Notes under the pieces: model-generated
Database searches by the model: none
What the model saw: the letters and a program-made list of their open reading frames with translations, nothing else
What the model was told of the DNA's origin: nothing
Assembly (NCBI GenBank): GCA_023393115.1
Contig: JAEWMS010000072.1
Location: 1-42,431 of the forward strand
Length of the DNA: 42,431 bases
Reading direction: 5' to 3'
From: Bacillota bacterium
GTDB taxonomy: Bacteria; Bacillota; Clostridia; Acetivibrionales; DSM-1351
In this document: in pieces, positions 26,755 through 33,618 of the stretch
Position numbering within the stretch: the first letter of the stretch is position 1
Layout: the number at the start of each line of letters is the position of its first letter
Translations under genes and position numbers: made by a program

Positions 26755-28080
26755 TTACCACATCTTACCGTAGGCTGGGCTATAATTAAAGCCCCGGCTC
26801 CACATATAGGTATTGAAAGTAATTTGCTTTATGGCCAGTAATGAATTATGCGCTGCCATACTCATTGGTTTACTATCGGTTCCGGATTTTTTACTTTCTT
26901 TAGTCGTCTGAGTTGCCGGGGTGAGTTTAAGAAGATTGCTTCGGACTTTATCTTGTTCGCTCTTGGAACCATTATTCAGTAATGTCCTGAGACAGATCCA
27001 TAAACCCGGAACAGTAGCAATCTGCTGCTGTTCCTTCGTAGTTAAAGTTTTCCAGTTATCCTGAACTTGCTTTTTGATCTCATTTACCGAATCCAAGGAT
27101 ATTTGATCAGGCATGGCTTTAGGATTTTGTCGCAGCAGCCTTGAATAAGCAATAATCTCACTGTAGGCGGTTAAGGACATCTCTGTAAGAGGTGGATTGC
27201 CGGCAATCACTTCCTTGCCCCGAGTTTTCAACTGGTCCTTGATTATCTTTACCGCTTCATCTGAATCGGGTGATTCATCAATCCACTCCTTGGTGGTTTT
27301 TTCAAGATCCTTGCGCAATTCCTCCAAATCTTTCTGTTTCATCGTTAAAATTGTTTTAGTAAGTACCTGATACTGGTCGTACTCGGTTAGCTCCTTTTCA
27401 GACAGTGAACGCCAACCGCTTTTTAATTCATCCAGAATTATCCTTTCCTGGTTTCCGGTAAAAGGAGCTCCCAGGGCAAATTCCAAGACGAATATGAACC
27501 CCTTGGCATTAGCATCGATTTTGGCTGTTAAGCCGGGAGCGTAAATAATTTTTGGATCTTTTGATTCCGCTTCTGACGCAAGGGATCCTATGAAACCCTG
27601 TAGCAGGGCGAGACCGCGGTCACGAGAGTAAGTTGAGGTCGGTGCGATATATGAAAACCAGATAGCTTGTTGACTATCTTTGATGACCATCCCCGTACCG
27701 TTATATTGCTTTTTGTCAATTTTATCGGTAAGATCAAAAAGGACCTGACTTTCAATAGTTTTAGAATCTGACCGCCAATTGGAGGCTTTGATGTTGGGAT
27801 TGTTTGTTTTGAATATAGTGATAAAATCTGCAGCCATCTCAGCCGGACTCTTGTTTGTGTCGTATTGTAGTAATACCATTATTAATTGCTCATTTGTTTT
27901 TACATTATCAATTGACACTGCCGATTTGTCTTCGGTGACTTTCCAACCTACGGGATAATGGAATGAGAAACTGCCATCGGCTGACGTATATTTGGCCCAT
28001 GATCCAGTTGAAGCAGTGACACTGAAGCTGTAGGTTAATAGCATTGCCAGTATAACAATAACAGAAACTGTTCGTTTCAT
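26755..28080 (-). CDS. Secreted protein with PsbP/DcrB-like domain, function unknown
   Basis: The 441-residue protein has a clear Sec signal peptide (KR, hydrophobic VIVILAMLLTYSFSV, then TAS before about residue 25). The mature N-terminal part (about 27-175), opening with WAKYTSADGSFSFHYPVGW, resembles the PsbP/DcrB-like fold of many Firmicutes surface proteins. A helical, charged middle and C-terminal part follows, with a Lys/Ser/Thr linker near 395-415 and an aromatic C-terminal end. No catalytic motif, anchor, cohesin or dockerin repeat is seen. AGGAGG precedes the ATG. It is monocistronic, and the role is unknown. Confidence 0.75.
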   Translation of the reverse strand: MKRTVSVIVILAMLLTYSFSVTASTGSWAKYTSADGSFSFHYPVGWKVTEDKSAVSIDNVKTNEQLIMVLLQYDTNKSPAEMAADFITIFKTNNPNIKASNWRSDSKTIESQVLFDLTDKIDKKQYNGTGMVIKDSQQAIWFSYIAPTSTYSRDRGLALLQGFIGSLASEAESKDPKIIYAPGLTAKIDANAKGFIFVLEFALGAPFTGNQERIILDELKSGWRSLSEKELTEYDQYQVLTKTILTMKQKDLEELRKDLEKTTKEWIDESPDSDEAVKIIKDQLKTRGKEVIAGNPPLTEMSLTAYSEIIAYSRLLRQNPKAMPDQISLDSVNEIKKQVQDNWKTLTTKEQQQIATVPGLWICLRTLLNNGSKSEQDKVRSNLLKLTPATQTTKESKKSGTDSKPMSMAAHNSLLAIKQITFNTYMWSRGFNYSPAYGKMW

Positions 28081-28203
28081 AAATATTCCTCCTGTGAAAT
28101 AGAAGTGAAAATATTTTACAAATCAAGATTTATTATACAGGATAATTTTGAAATAATCTATGCTTCTCAGGCTTTAGGCAATAATATTGGTTCAGAACAA
28201 TAA

Positions 28204-28260
28204 AGGGTCCATCGCAAAATGGCTTATTCAGTCAATTTTGCAATAGACCCTCTGTTTTTG
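28204..28260. terminator. 17-bp imperfect inverted repeat with T-run
   Basis: AGGGTCCATCGCAAAAT pairs with ATTTTGCAATAGACCCT with two mismatches, and TCTGTTTTT follows on the plus strand. It lies between two minus-strand genes, so its strong T tail points away from them. It may be a short mobile or dispersed repeat reused as a terminator. Confidence 0.55.
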
Positions 28261-28261
28261 A

Positions 28262-28278
28262 TGCGCCCGACAGGCGCA
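28262..28278 (-). terminator. GC-rich hairpin after the FprA stop
   Basis: TGCGCC-CGACA-GGCGCA lies eight bases beyond the FprA stop codon. On the minus strand only a weak tail follows, so it probably acts together with the neighbouring larger repeat. Confidence 0.45.
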
Positions 28279-28285
28279 CGTTTCA

Positions 28286-29503
28286 CTATTTTGATTCCAT
28301 GATAGATGTATAAATAGCATCAGCAAGTTTGTCAAGGTCCGGTTCCAGGTCTGCCTTCATGGAAGAACGGACATCCATTGGTTCACCAACCAACTCCATG
28401 TTTTGCATAGCCTCGAGCTTTTCTTTCATGGATTTCAACGCGGCACTCGCCCAGGTGTGATTACCTATGATAGACACCTTACGGTCCTTTAAGCCAAGTA
28501 CTGAAATATCATTAAGTATGGCATCCATACCAAAATAAAGCTGCATATTGTAGGTAGGGGATGCAAGTACCATATTGCTGTATTTCCATAAATCTGAAAT
28601 GATATATGAAGCATGAGTCTTTGATACATCATACATGTGCATGTCACGAATACCTCGCTGAGCAAGTTTATTCGACAAAATCTGGACTATATTTTCTGTA
28701 TTACCATACATGGATGCGTAGACAAATACCACACCCTTCTTCTCCGGCTCATAACGGCTCCACTTATCGTACAAATCCAGGATAAAGGAGATTTTTTCAC
28801 CACGCCAGATATAACCATGTAAAGCACAGATCATATTAAGTTCAAGTCCTGCCAACTTTTTGAATAAAGCCTGAACCTGAGAACCATAACGGCCTACAAT
28901 ATTTGAGTAATAGCGCCTGGCTTCATCGATATCAATATAATCCATCTCATCAGCAAAGAGATTTCCTGAAAAAGCACCAAAGGAACCAAAAGCATCTGCA
29001 GAAAACAAAATGCCTCGGGACACCTCATAAGTTACCATAACCTCAGGCCAATGAACCATAGGAGCGGTATAAAAGCGAAGTGTTGTACCGCCGAACGAAA
29101 GTTCTTCGCCATCCTTGACCTCAAGATAATTAGAAGTCATATCCAATTTATAAAACTGTTCCATGAATTGGAACGTCTTTTTGTTACCTACGAGTCTAAC
29201 CTTGGGATAACGACGCACAATGTCCTCAATATTGGCACAATGGTCGGGCTCCATATGATTTACGATCAGGTAATCAAGCTCACGGCCACCTAATACATGA
29301 GTAATATTTTCAAGATATAATTCACTAATTGAACGATCAACAGTATCAACCAAAGCTGTTTTTTCATCCATAATCAAATAAGAATTATATGCGACACCAT
29401 TCGGTAATGGAAACATATTTTCAAAAAGCTCTAAGCGCCTGTCACTGCCACCAACCCAAAAAATGTTTGGTGCTATTTCCTGAACACAATACACAATTTT
29501 CAT
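28286..29503 (-). CDS. fprA: FprA-type flavodiiron protein (O2/NO reductase)
   Basis: A-type flavoproteins reduce oxygen to water or nitric oxide to N2O at a diiron site fed by FMN. The protein, about 405 residues, has an MBL-fold diiron domain with the ligand set H83-x-E85-x-D87-H88 (NHMEPDHC), and a C-terminal flavodoxin domain from about 255 (VVFVYASMYGNTENIV). ATG 29503 sits one base after a GGAG; a GTG at 29494 has better spacing and is an equal candidate. It is divergent from perR and the flavin reductase-rubredoxin fusion, the natural electron donor in Moorella. Co-regulation by PerR is inferred. Confidence 0.93.
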   Translation of the reverse strand: MKIVYCVQEIAPNIFWVGGSDRRLELFENMFPLPNGVAYNSYLIMDEKTALVDTVDRSISELYLENITHVLGGRELDYLIVNHMEPDHCANIEDIVRRYPKVRLVGNKKTFQFMEQFYKLDMTSNYLEVKDGEELSFGGTTLRFYTAPMVHWPEVMVTYEVSRGILFSADAFGSFGAFSGNLFADEMDYIDIDEARRYYSNIVGRYGSQVQALFKKLAGLELNMICALHGYIWRGEKISFILDLYDKWSRYEPEKKGVVFVYASMYGNTENIVQILSNKLAQRGIRDMHMYDVSKTHASYIISDLWKYSNMVLASPTYNMQLYFGMDAILNDISVLGLKDRKVSIIGNHTWASAALKSMKEKLEAMQNMELVGEPMDVRSSMKADLEPDLDKLADAIYTSIMESK

Positions 29504-29670
29504 CTCCAATCACAATTATTTATTATCAAACAAACATAAATTTACAATATAAAGTAATTATTTTACTCAATTCATATAGAAATAATCATAACATATGAAA
29601 GCAATTATATCAATTTTGAAACATTAGAAAAAAAGTGCTAATTTATTTGAAAACCGTTGCATTTGGATAA

Positions 29671-29699
29671 TTGACAAACCAAATTTTAGAAAGTATACT
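29671..29699 (+). promoter_or_regulatory. Consensus sigma-A promoter of perR
   Basis: TTGACA, a 17-base spacer and TATACT give an almost perfect vegetative promoter. Confidence 0.88.
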
Positions 29700-29703
29700 T
29701 AAT

Positions 29704-29718
29704 ATGTAATGATTACAA
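29704..29718. promoter_or_regulatory. PerR/Fur-type box
   Basis: The 15-mer ATGTAATGATTACAA contains a perfect 6-1-6 palindrome and matches the B. subtilis PerR box (TTATAATNATTATAA) at 11 or 12 of 14 positions. It lies directly after the -10, where binding would block transcription, so autorepression is likely. A TATGA-AA-TCATA repeat follows at about 29720-29731. Confidence 0.65.
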
Positions 29719-29752
29719 CTATGAAATCATAACATATAGAAGAGGGGTTCTC

Positions 29753-30172
29753 ATGGTAAAGAAAATTGAGAATTTAGCTGATTATCTTATAAAGAATAAT
29801 ATTAAGCCTTCTTTTCAAAGAATAAAAATTCTCGAATACCTGGTTGGCAATAACAATCATCCAACCGTTGATGAGATTTATCAAGAAGTTGTCAAAGAAA
29901 TTCCAACACTATCAAAAACAACAGTATACAGCACCCTAAGTCTTTTTATTGAAGCAGATATCCTTAGAGGCCTATATATTGAAGAGAATGAATTAAGGTA
30001 TGATTGCATTTTGATTAATCATGGTCATTTTAAATGCTACAAGTGTGAAAGAATATTTGATTTTGAAATAAACATTGATGACTTTAAAAGTGATGGTCTG
30101 GAAAATTATCAAATTAATGAAAAAGGTGTTTATTTTAAAGGAGTATGTCCAAATTGTATTGAAATGAAGTAG
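29753..30172 (+). CDS. perR: Peroxide-responsive repressor PerR
   Basis: This 139-residue Fur-superfamily repressor has an N-terminal winged helix (about 1-80) and a C-terminal dimer domain. The metal-sensing residues of B. subtilis PerR (H37, D85, H91, H93, D104) are matched one position lower here: H36, D84, H90, H92 and D103. The aspartates separate PerR from Fur. Structural zinc cysteines are C95, C98, C132 and C135. Oxidation of a metal-binding histidine by peroxide releases DNA in the family. The neighbours are classical PerR-controlled defence genes. A GAGGGG ribosome site precedes the ATG. Confidence 0.93.
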   Translation: MVKKIENLADYLIKNNIKPSFQRIKILEYLVGNNNHPTVDEIYQEVVKEIPTLSKTTVYSTLSLFIEADILRGLYIEENELRYDCILINHGHFKCYKCERIFDFEINIDDFKSDGLENYQINEKGVYFKGVCPNCIEMK

Positions 30173-30207
30173 TTAAAATATGATAAATTCAAAGTCGGAG
30201 GATATGT

Positions 30208-31368
30208 ATGGATAACAAAGCTCTTTTTAATATTGGATACGGTTTATATGTTTTGGCAGCAAAGGAGGGAGATAAAAGTAACGGATGTATCGTTAATACT
30301 GTTATGCAAGTAACAAGTAATCCTCTTGTAGTTGCAGTGGGTGTAAACAAGCAAAACTTCACTCATGATATGATTGTAAAATCCAAAGAATTTAATATTT
30401 CGGTATTAACAAAGGATACTCCCTTTGAGGTTTTTAAACATTTTGGTTTTCAATCTGGTAAAACAGTTGACAAATTTACAGGTTATGAAGATAAGCTAAT
30501 AGGTGAAAATGGACTATTCTACTTAGCCAAATATACAAACTCATATCTATATTGCAAGGTTGTTGAGGTAATTGATTTCGGAACTCACTCAGTGTTCAAA
30601 GCAGAAGTAGTCGATGCCAATTCAATTAATAGTGATGATTCTGTTACTTATACATATTATCATAAATATATCAAACCAAAACCGACCCAGGAAACTAAAA
30701 AAGGTTGGCGTTGCAATATTTGTGGCTATATTCATGAAGATGATAATTTGCCATCGGATTTTATTTGTCCGATATGTAAACATGGAGCAATTGATTTTAC
30801 TAAAATTCAAAATGAAAGAGGAGGAGAAGTAACAATGAATTACAAAGGCACTAAAACTGAAAAAAATCTAGCTGCAGCATTTGCCGGTGAATCACAGGCA
30901 AGAAACAAGTATACATACTTTGCATCTGTAGCAAAAAAGGAAGGCTATGAACAGATAGCTGCAATTTTTGAAGAAACTGCTAACAACGAAAAGGAACACG
31001 CAAAGCTTTGGTTTAAGGCACTTGGAGAACTTGGGGATACAGCGGCTAATTTGCTTCATGCAGCTGAAGGAGAAAACTATGAGTGGACTGATATGTATGA
31101 AGGATTTGCAAAGGATGCAGAGGAAGAAGGCTTTACTGCCCTGGCCGCTCAGTTCAGAATGGTTGCACAAATTGAGAAAGCTCACGAGGAAAGATATCGT
31201 GCACTTCTTAAAAATGTTGAAATGCAAAAGGTATTTGAAAAGTCTGAAGAAACCATGTGGGAATGCCGTAACTGCGGACACCTTGTTATGGGTAAGAAAT
31301 CACCTGAAGTATGTCCGGTTTGTGCACACCCTAAGAGCTTTTTTGAAGTAAGAAAAGAAAATTATTAA
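30208..31368 (+). CDS. Flavin reductase-rubredoxin-rubrerythrin fusion
   Basis: The 386-residue product joins two oxygen-defence proteins. Residues 1-155 are a flavin-reductase-like FMN domain (CIVNTVMQVTSNPLVVAVGV). Residues 165-198 are rubredoxin (C169, C172, C187, C190); together these equal the high-molecular-weight rubredoxin Hrb, the NAD(P)H-linked donor of FprA. Residues 210-386 are a complete rubrerythrin: EEH-type diiron helices and a C-terminal CxxC pair. At the junction an AGGAGG (30819-30824) lies ten bases before an in-frame ATG (30835), so rubrerythrin may also be made alone. GGAGG precedes the main ATG. A one-base indel at the junction would restore two genes (TAA at 30830-30832), so assembly or sequencing error must be considered. 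Confidence 0.88.
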   Translation: MDNKALFNIGYGLYVLAAKEGDKSNGCIVNTVMQVTSNPLVVAVGVNKQNFTHDMIVKSKEFNISVLTKDTPFEVFKHFGFQSGKTVDKFTGYEDKLIGENGLFYLAKYTNSYLYCKVVEVIDFGTHSVFKAEVVDANSINSDDSVTYTYYHKYIKPKPTQETKKGWRCNICGYIHEDDNLPSDFICPICKHGAIDFTKIQNERGGEVTMNYKGTKTEKNLAAAFAGESQARNKYTYFASVAKKEGYEQIAAIFEETANNEKEHAKLWFKALGELGDTAANLLHAAEGENYEWTDMYEGFAKDAEEEGFTALAAQFRMVAQIEKAHEERYRALLKNVEMQKVFEKSEETMWECRNCGHLVMGKKSPEVCPVCAHPKSFFEVRKENY

Positions 31369-31385
31369 TTTTTGGAGGCAAAACT

Positions 31386-31772
31386 ATGGATAGCAAACAT
31401 AAATTTTTTATCTGTAAACATTGCGGAAACCTTATAGGATTGATTGATAACAAAGGTGTTCCAATGGTCTGCTGTGGTGAAAAAATGGTGGAGTTAGTTC
31501 CAAATACAGTAGAAGCATCAGTCGAAAAGCATTTGCCGGTTGCTAAAGTATCCGGTGATAAAATTGAGATTGAAATCGGTAGTACTCTCCATCCTATGGA
31601 AGAAGCTCATCACATTTCCTTTGTATATGTGGAAACAGAACGCGGTGGTCAGCGTAAATCCTTGAAGGTTGGAGAAGCACCTAAGGTGGCTTTCAGCCTT
31701 GTAGATGACAAGCCTATTGCTGTTTATGCTTATTGCAATCTCCATGGACTATGGAAAACCGATATAAAATAA
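31386..31772 (+). CDS. dfx: Desulfoferrodoxin (superoxide reductase)
   Basis: This protein reduces superoxide to peroxide without releasing oxygen, feeding the rubrerythrin peroxidase next door. Of 128 residues, the first 36 form a desulforedoxin domain (C10, C13, C29, C30), so this is the two-iron class. The rest is the neelaredoxin domain with active-site ligands H49, H69, H75, C117 and H120. GGAGG precedes the ATG, and 17 bases separate it from the fusion gene, so perR, fusion and dfx read as one operon ending at the terminator 31796-31836. Confidence 0.95.
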   Translation: MDSKHKFFICKHCGNLIGLIDNKGVPMVCCGEKMVELVPNTVEASVEKHLPVAKVSGDKIEIEIGSTLHPMEEAHHISFVYVETERGGQRKSLKVGEAPKVAFSLVDDKPIAVYAYCNLHGLWKTDIK

Positions 31773-31795
31773 TATAAAATAGTATTGCTTTGATT

Positions 31796-31836
31796 AGTGC
31801 CTATTCCTGTCTGTCGACTGGGAATAGGCACTTTTA
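31796..31836 (+). terminator. Terminator of the PerR operon
   Basis: AGTGCCTATTCC pairs with GGAATAGGCACT around a loop of about 13 bases and is followed by TTTTAG. Confidence 0.9.
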
Positions 31837-32001
31837 GTTTGGAAGCCTTTGAATAGTTATCTGAACCCTGAGTAGACATGAATATATAAAAAGGTAAAAG
31901 CTGTTTTAATAATTAAAATTGTGGTAAGGATAATAGATATACGAAATTAAATAGATTTGAATTTACTTAGTATAAAGTATTTCCAATGGGGGGCGAACAA
32001 C

Positions 32002-32568
32002 ATTAACAGTAATAAAAATGAACTATCACCAGAACAAAGGGAGGAACTGCTAAGAGTACTAAAAGCCCGTTTTGAGAAATACATGAGTCGGCATGAAGAG
32101 CTTGAATGGGCCGAAGTACAGGCCAAGCTGGAAGTTGATCCTAATAAATTATGGTCACTCTACGAGATGGAAAGAACCGGTGGTGAACCGGATGTTGTAA
32201 GCTTTGAAAAAAAGACGGGCCAATACATTTTCTTTGATTGTTCAGTGGAAAGTCCAAAGGGTCGTAGAAGTCTTTGCTACGACCGGGAAGCCCTTGAAGC
32301 AAGAAAAGAAAATAAGCCTAAAAATAATGTAATTGATATGGCTGCTGAAATGGGTATTGAACTTTTATCAGAGGAGGAATACCGGAATTTACAGAGAATT
32401 GGAAGGTTTGACGCTAAAACATCCAGCTGGGTGAAAACGCCTGCCAGCATCAGAAAACTCGGCGGAGCCATCTTTTGTGACTTCCGTTATGACACCGTCT
32501 TTGTGTACCACAACGGAGCTGAATCCTACTATGCAGCCAGGGGCTTCCGTGGTTCGCTGCGAGTCTAA
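32002..32568 (+). CDS. DUF4256 family protein, probable AUU start
   Basis: The roughly 188-residue cytosolic protein matches DUF4256: LSPEQREELLRVLKARFEK, LWSLYEMERTGGEPDVV, FFDCSVESPKGRRS, SSWVKTPASIRKLGGAIF and the terminal YYAARGFRGSLRV. Function is unknown. The only canonical start in frame before the conserved part is TTG 31957, which lacks a ribosome site. A GGGGGG (31988-31993) sits eight bases before ATT 32002, exactly where relatives begin (a few residues before ELSPEQ), so initiation at AUU is the better reading. If TTG is used the protein is 203 residues. Confidence 0.78.
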   Translation: MNSNKNELSPEQREELLRVLKARFEKYMSRHEELEWAEVQAKLEVDPNKLWSLYEMERTGGEPDVVSFEKKTGQYIFFDCSVESPKGRRSLCYDREALEARKENKPKNNVIDMAAEMGIELLSEEEYRNLQRIGRFDAKTSSWVKTPASIRKLGGAIFCDFRYDTVFVYHNGAESYYAARGFRGSLRV

Positions 32569-32683
32569 CTTTATGCAGAAGGTACTATGATTTTTATTTC
32601 ATATAATGATATTTGTTTGTTATTTAGGTAGATTAAGTTACAAAAGGTTAAAATAAAAAATATAAGATTAGGAGACGGGTTAA

Positions 32684-32743
32684 ATGAGTGCTAAAGAAAC
32701 AGTATTGGAAGTAATGAAGTCAGCAGGTGCAGTAAACCAATAA
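32684..32743 (+). pseudogene. 19-codon stump of a small HTH-type gene
   Basis: AGGAGA precedes ATG 32684, and the frame reads MSAKETVLEVMKSAG then AVNQ and stop. The first 15 residues match, from memory, the start of small (about 65-residue) winged-helix proteins of Clostridia that continue KPLKAGEIAE. The body is missing, so a deletion probably removed it. A deliberately short peptide is possible but less likely. Confidence 0.4.
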
Positions 32744-32774
32744 TATTCAAAAGTGTTCTAAGGAGATATCACAA

Positions 32775-33482
32775 ATGGAACTAAACGAAATCATGGAGGA
32801 ACTGAAGTCCCTGGGTAATGAGCGTACTAAAAAGATTTACATGGGTAATGGTGCTAAGGAGCCTGTTTTTGGTGTGACTATAAGTGCTATGAAATCCATA
32901 TTCAAGAAAATAAAGTATAACCAGCCTTTGGCAGAACAGCTTTATGCAACAGGAAATTATGATGCCATGTATCTGGCAGGCATGATAGCCGAGCCTGATA
33001 AAATGACGGCAGAGGATTTTGACCGCTGGATAGAAGGAGCTTATTTTTACATGATTTCGGACTACGTTGTGGCAGTAACTCTTGCTGAAACAGACTTAGC
33101 CTTTTCAGTTGCCGACCGATGGATTGACAGTCAAAAGGAATTAGTGATGTCAGCTGGCTGGAGCTGCTATAACTGGTTATTAGGCAGCCGCAAAGACAGT
33201 GAATTTGATAAGGATAAACTTTCGACAATGCTTGATAGAGTTGGTTCAACTATACACCAACAGCCAAACCGTACTAAATATGCCATGAACGATTTTATTA
33301 TGACGGTTGGTATTTCCTATTTACCTCTTCATGAAAAAGCAAAGAAAATTGCTCGGGAAGTAGGGCCGGTAGAGGTTTTTAAAGACAAAAAGCTCTGTAA
33401 GACTGAGCTTGCATCAGAATATATTCAAAAGGAAGTTGATAAAGGGAGATTGGGCTTTAAACGAAAATATGTGAGATGCTAG
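32775..33482 (+). CDS. DNA alkylation repair protein (AlkD-like)
   Basis: The 235-residue all-helical protein is of the HEAT-like AlkC/AlkD family, monofunctional glycosylases that remove N3- and N7-alkylated purines without flipping the base. Helical repeats run through the chain, with family-like segments RTKKIYMGNGAKEPVFGV near residue 17, YDAMYLAGMIAE and MSAGWSCYNWLLG. Catalytic status was not checked residue by residue, and some members of the family are not glycosylases. AAGGAG precedes the ATG. It sits 136 bases before the MerR gene, which has its own promoter. Confidence 0.82.
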   Translation: MELNEIMEELKSLGNERTKKIYMGNGAKEPVFGVTISAMKSIFKKIKYNQPLAEQLYATGNYDAMYLAGMIAEPDKMTAEDFDRWIEGAYFYMISDYVVAVTLAETDLAFSVADRWIDSQKELVMSAGWSCYNWLLGSRKDSEFDKDKLSTMLDRVGSTIHQQPNRTKYAMNDFIMTVGISYLPLHEKAKKIAREVGPVEVFKDKKLCKTELASEYIQKEVDKGRLGFKRKYVRC

Positions 33483-33556
33483 GAACAAGTATTTAAAGTT
33501 TTGTAAAGGTTTCGTATTTGTTAGATTGCTTCCATAAAAAACTATATTCCGTAATA

Positions 33557-33587
33557 TTGACTTTGACGCAGGGTCAAGTGATAAAAT
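33557..33587 (+). promoter_or_regulatory. MerR-type promoter with 19-base spacer and operator
   Basis: TTGACT (33557-33562), a 19-base spacer and TAAAAT (33582-33587) with the palindrome TTGAC-GCAGG-GTCAA (33563-33577) inside the spacer. The overlong spacer with a dyad is the hallmark of promoters activated by MerR proteins through DNA distortion. It lies 31 bases before the MerR gene, so autoactivation is expected. Confidence 0.85.
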
Positions 33588-33618
33588 TAATTTATCATCA
33601 AGAAAGGAAGCAAAATTT

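Noticed and set aside
28261..28300. Hairpin ATGCGCCCGACAGGCGCA after a T-run, like the 5' start of a group IIC intron
   Set aside because: Only the first hairpin resembles the intron at 42315. The diagnostic GGGTGAAAGTCCC and GCAAGGGTGTCC segments are absent and the FprA stop codon follows within ten bases.
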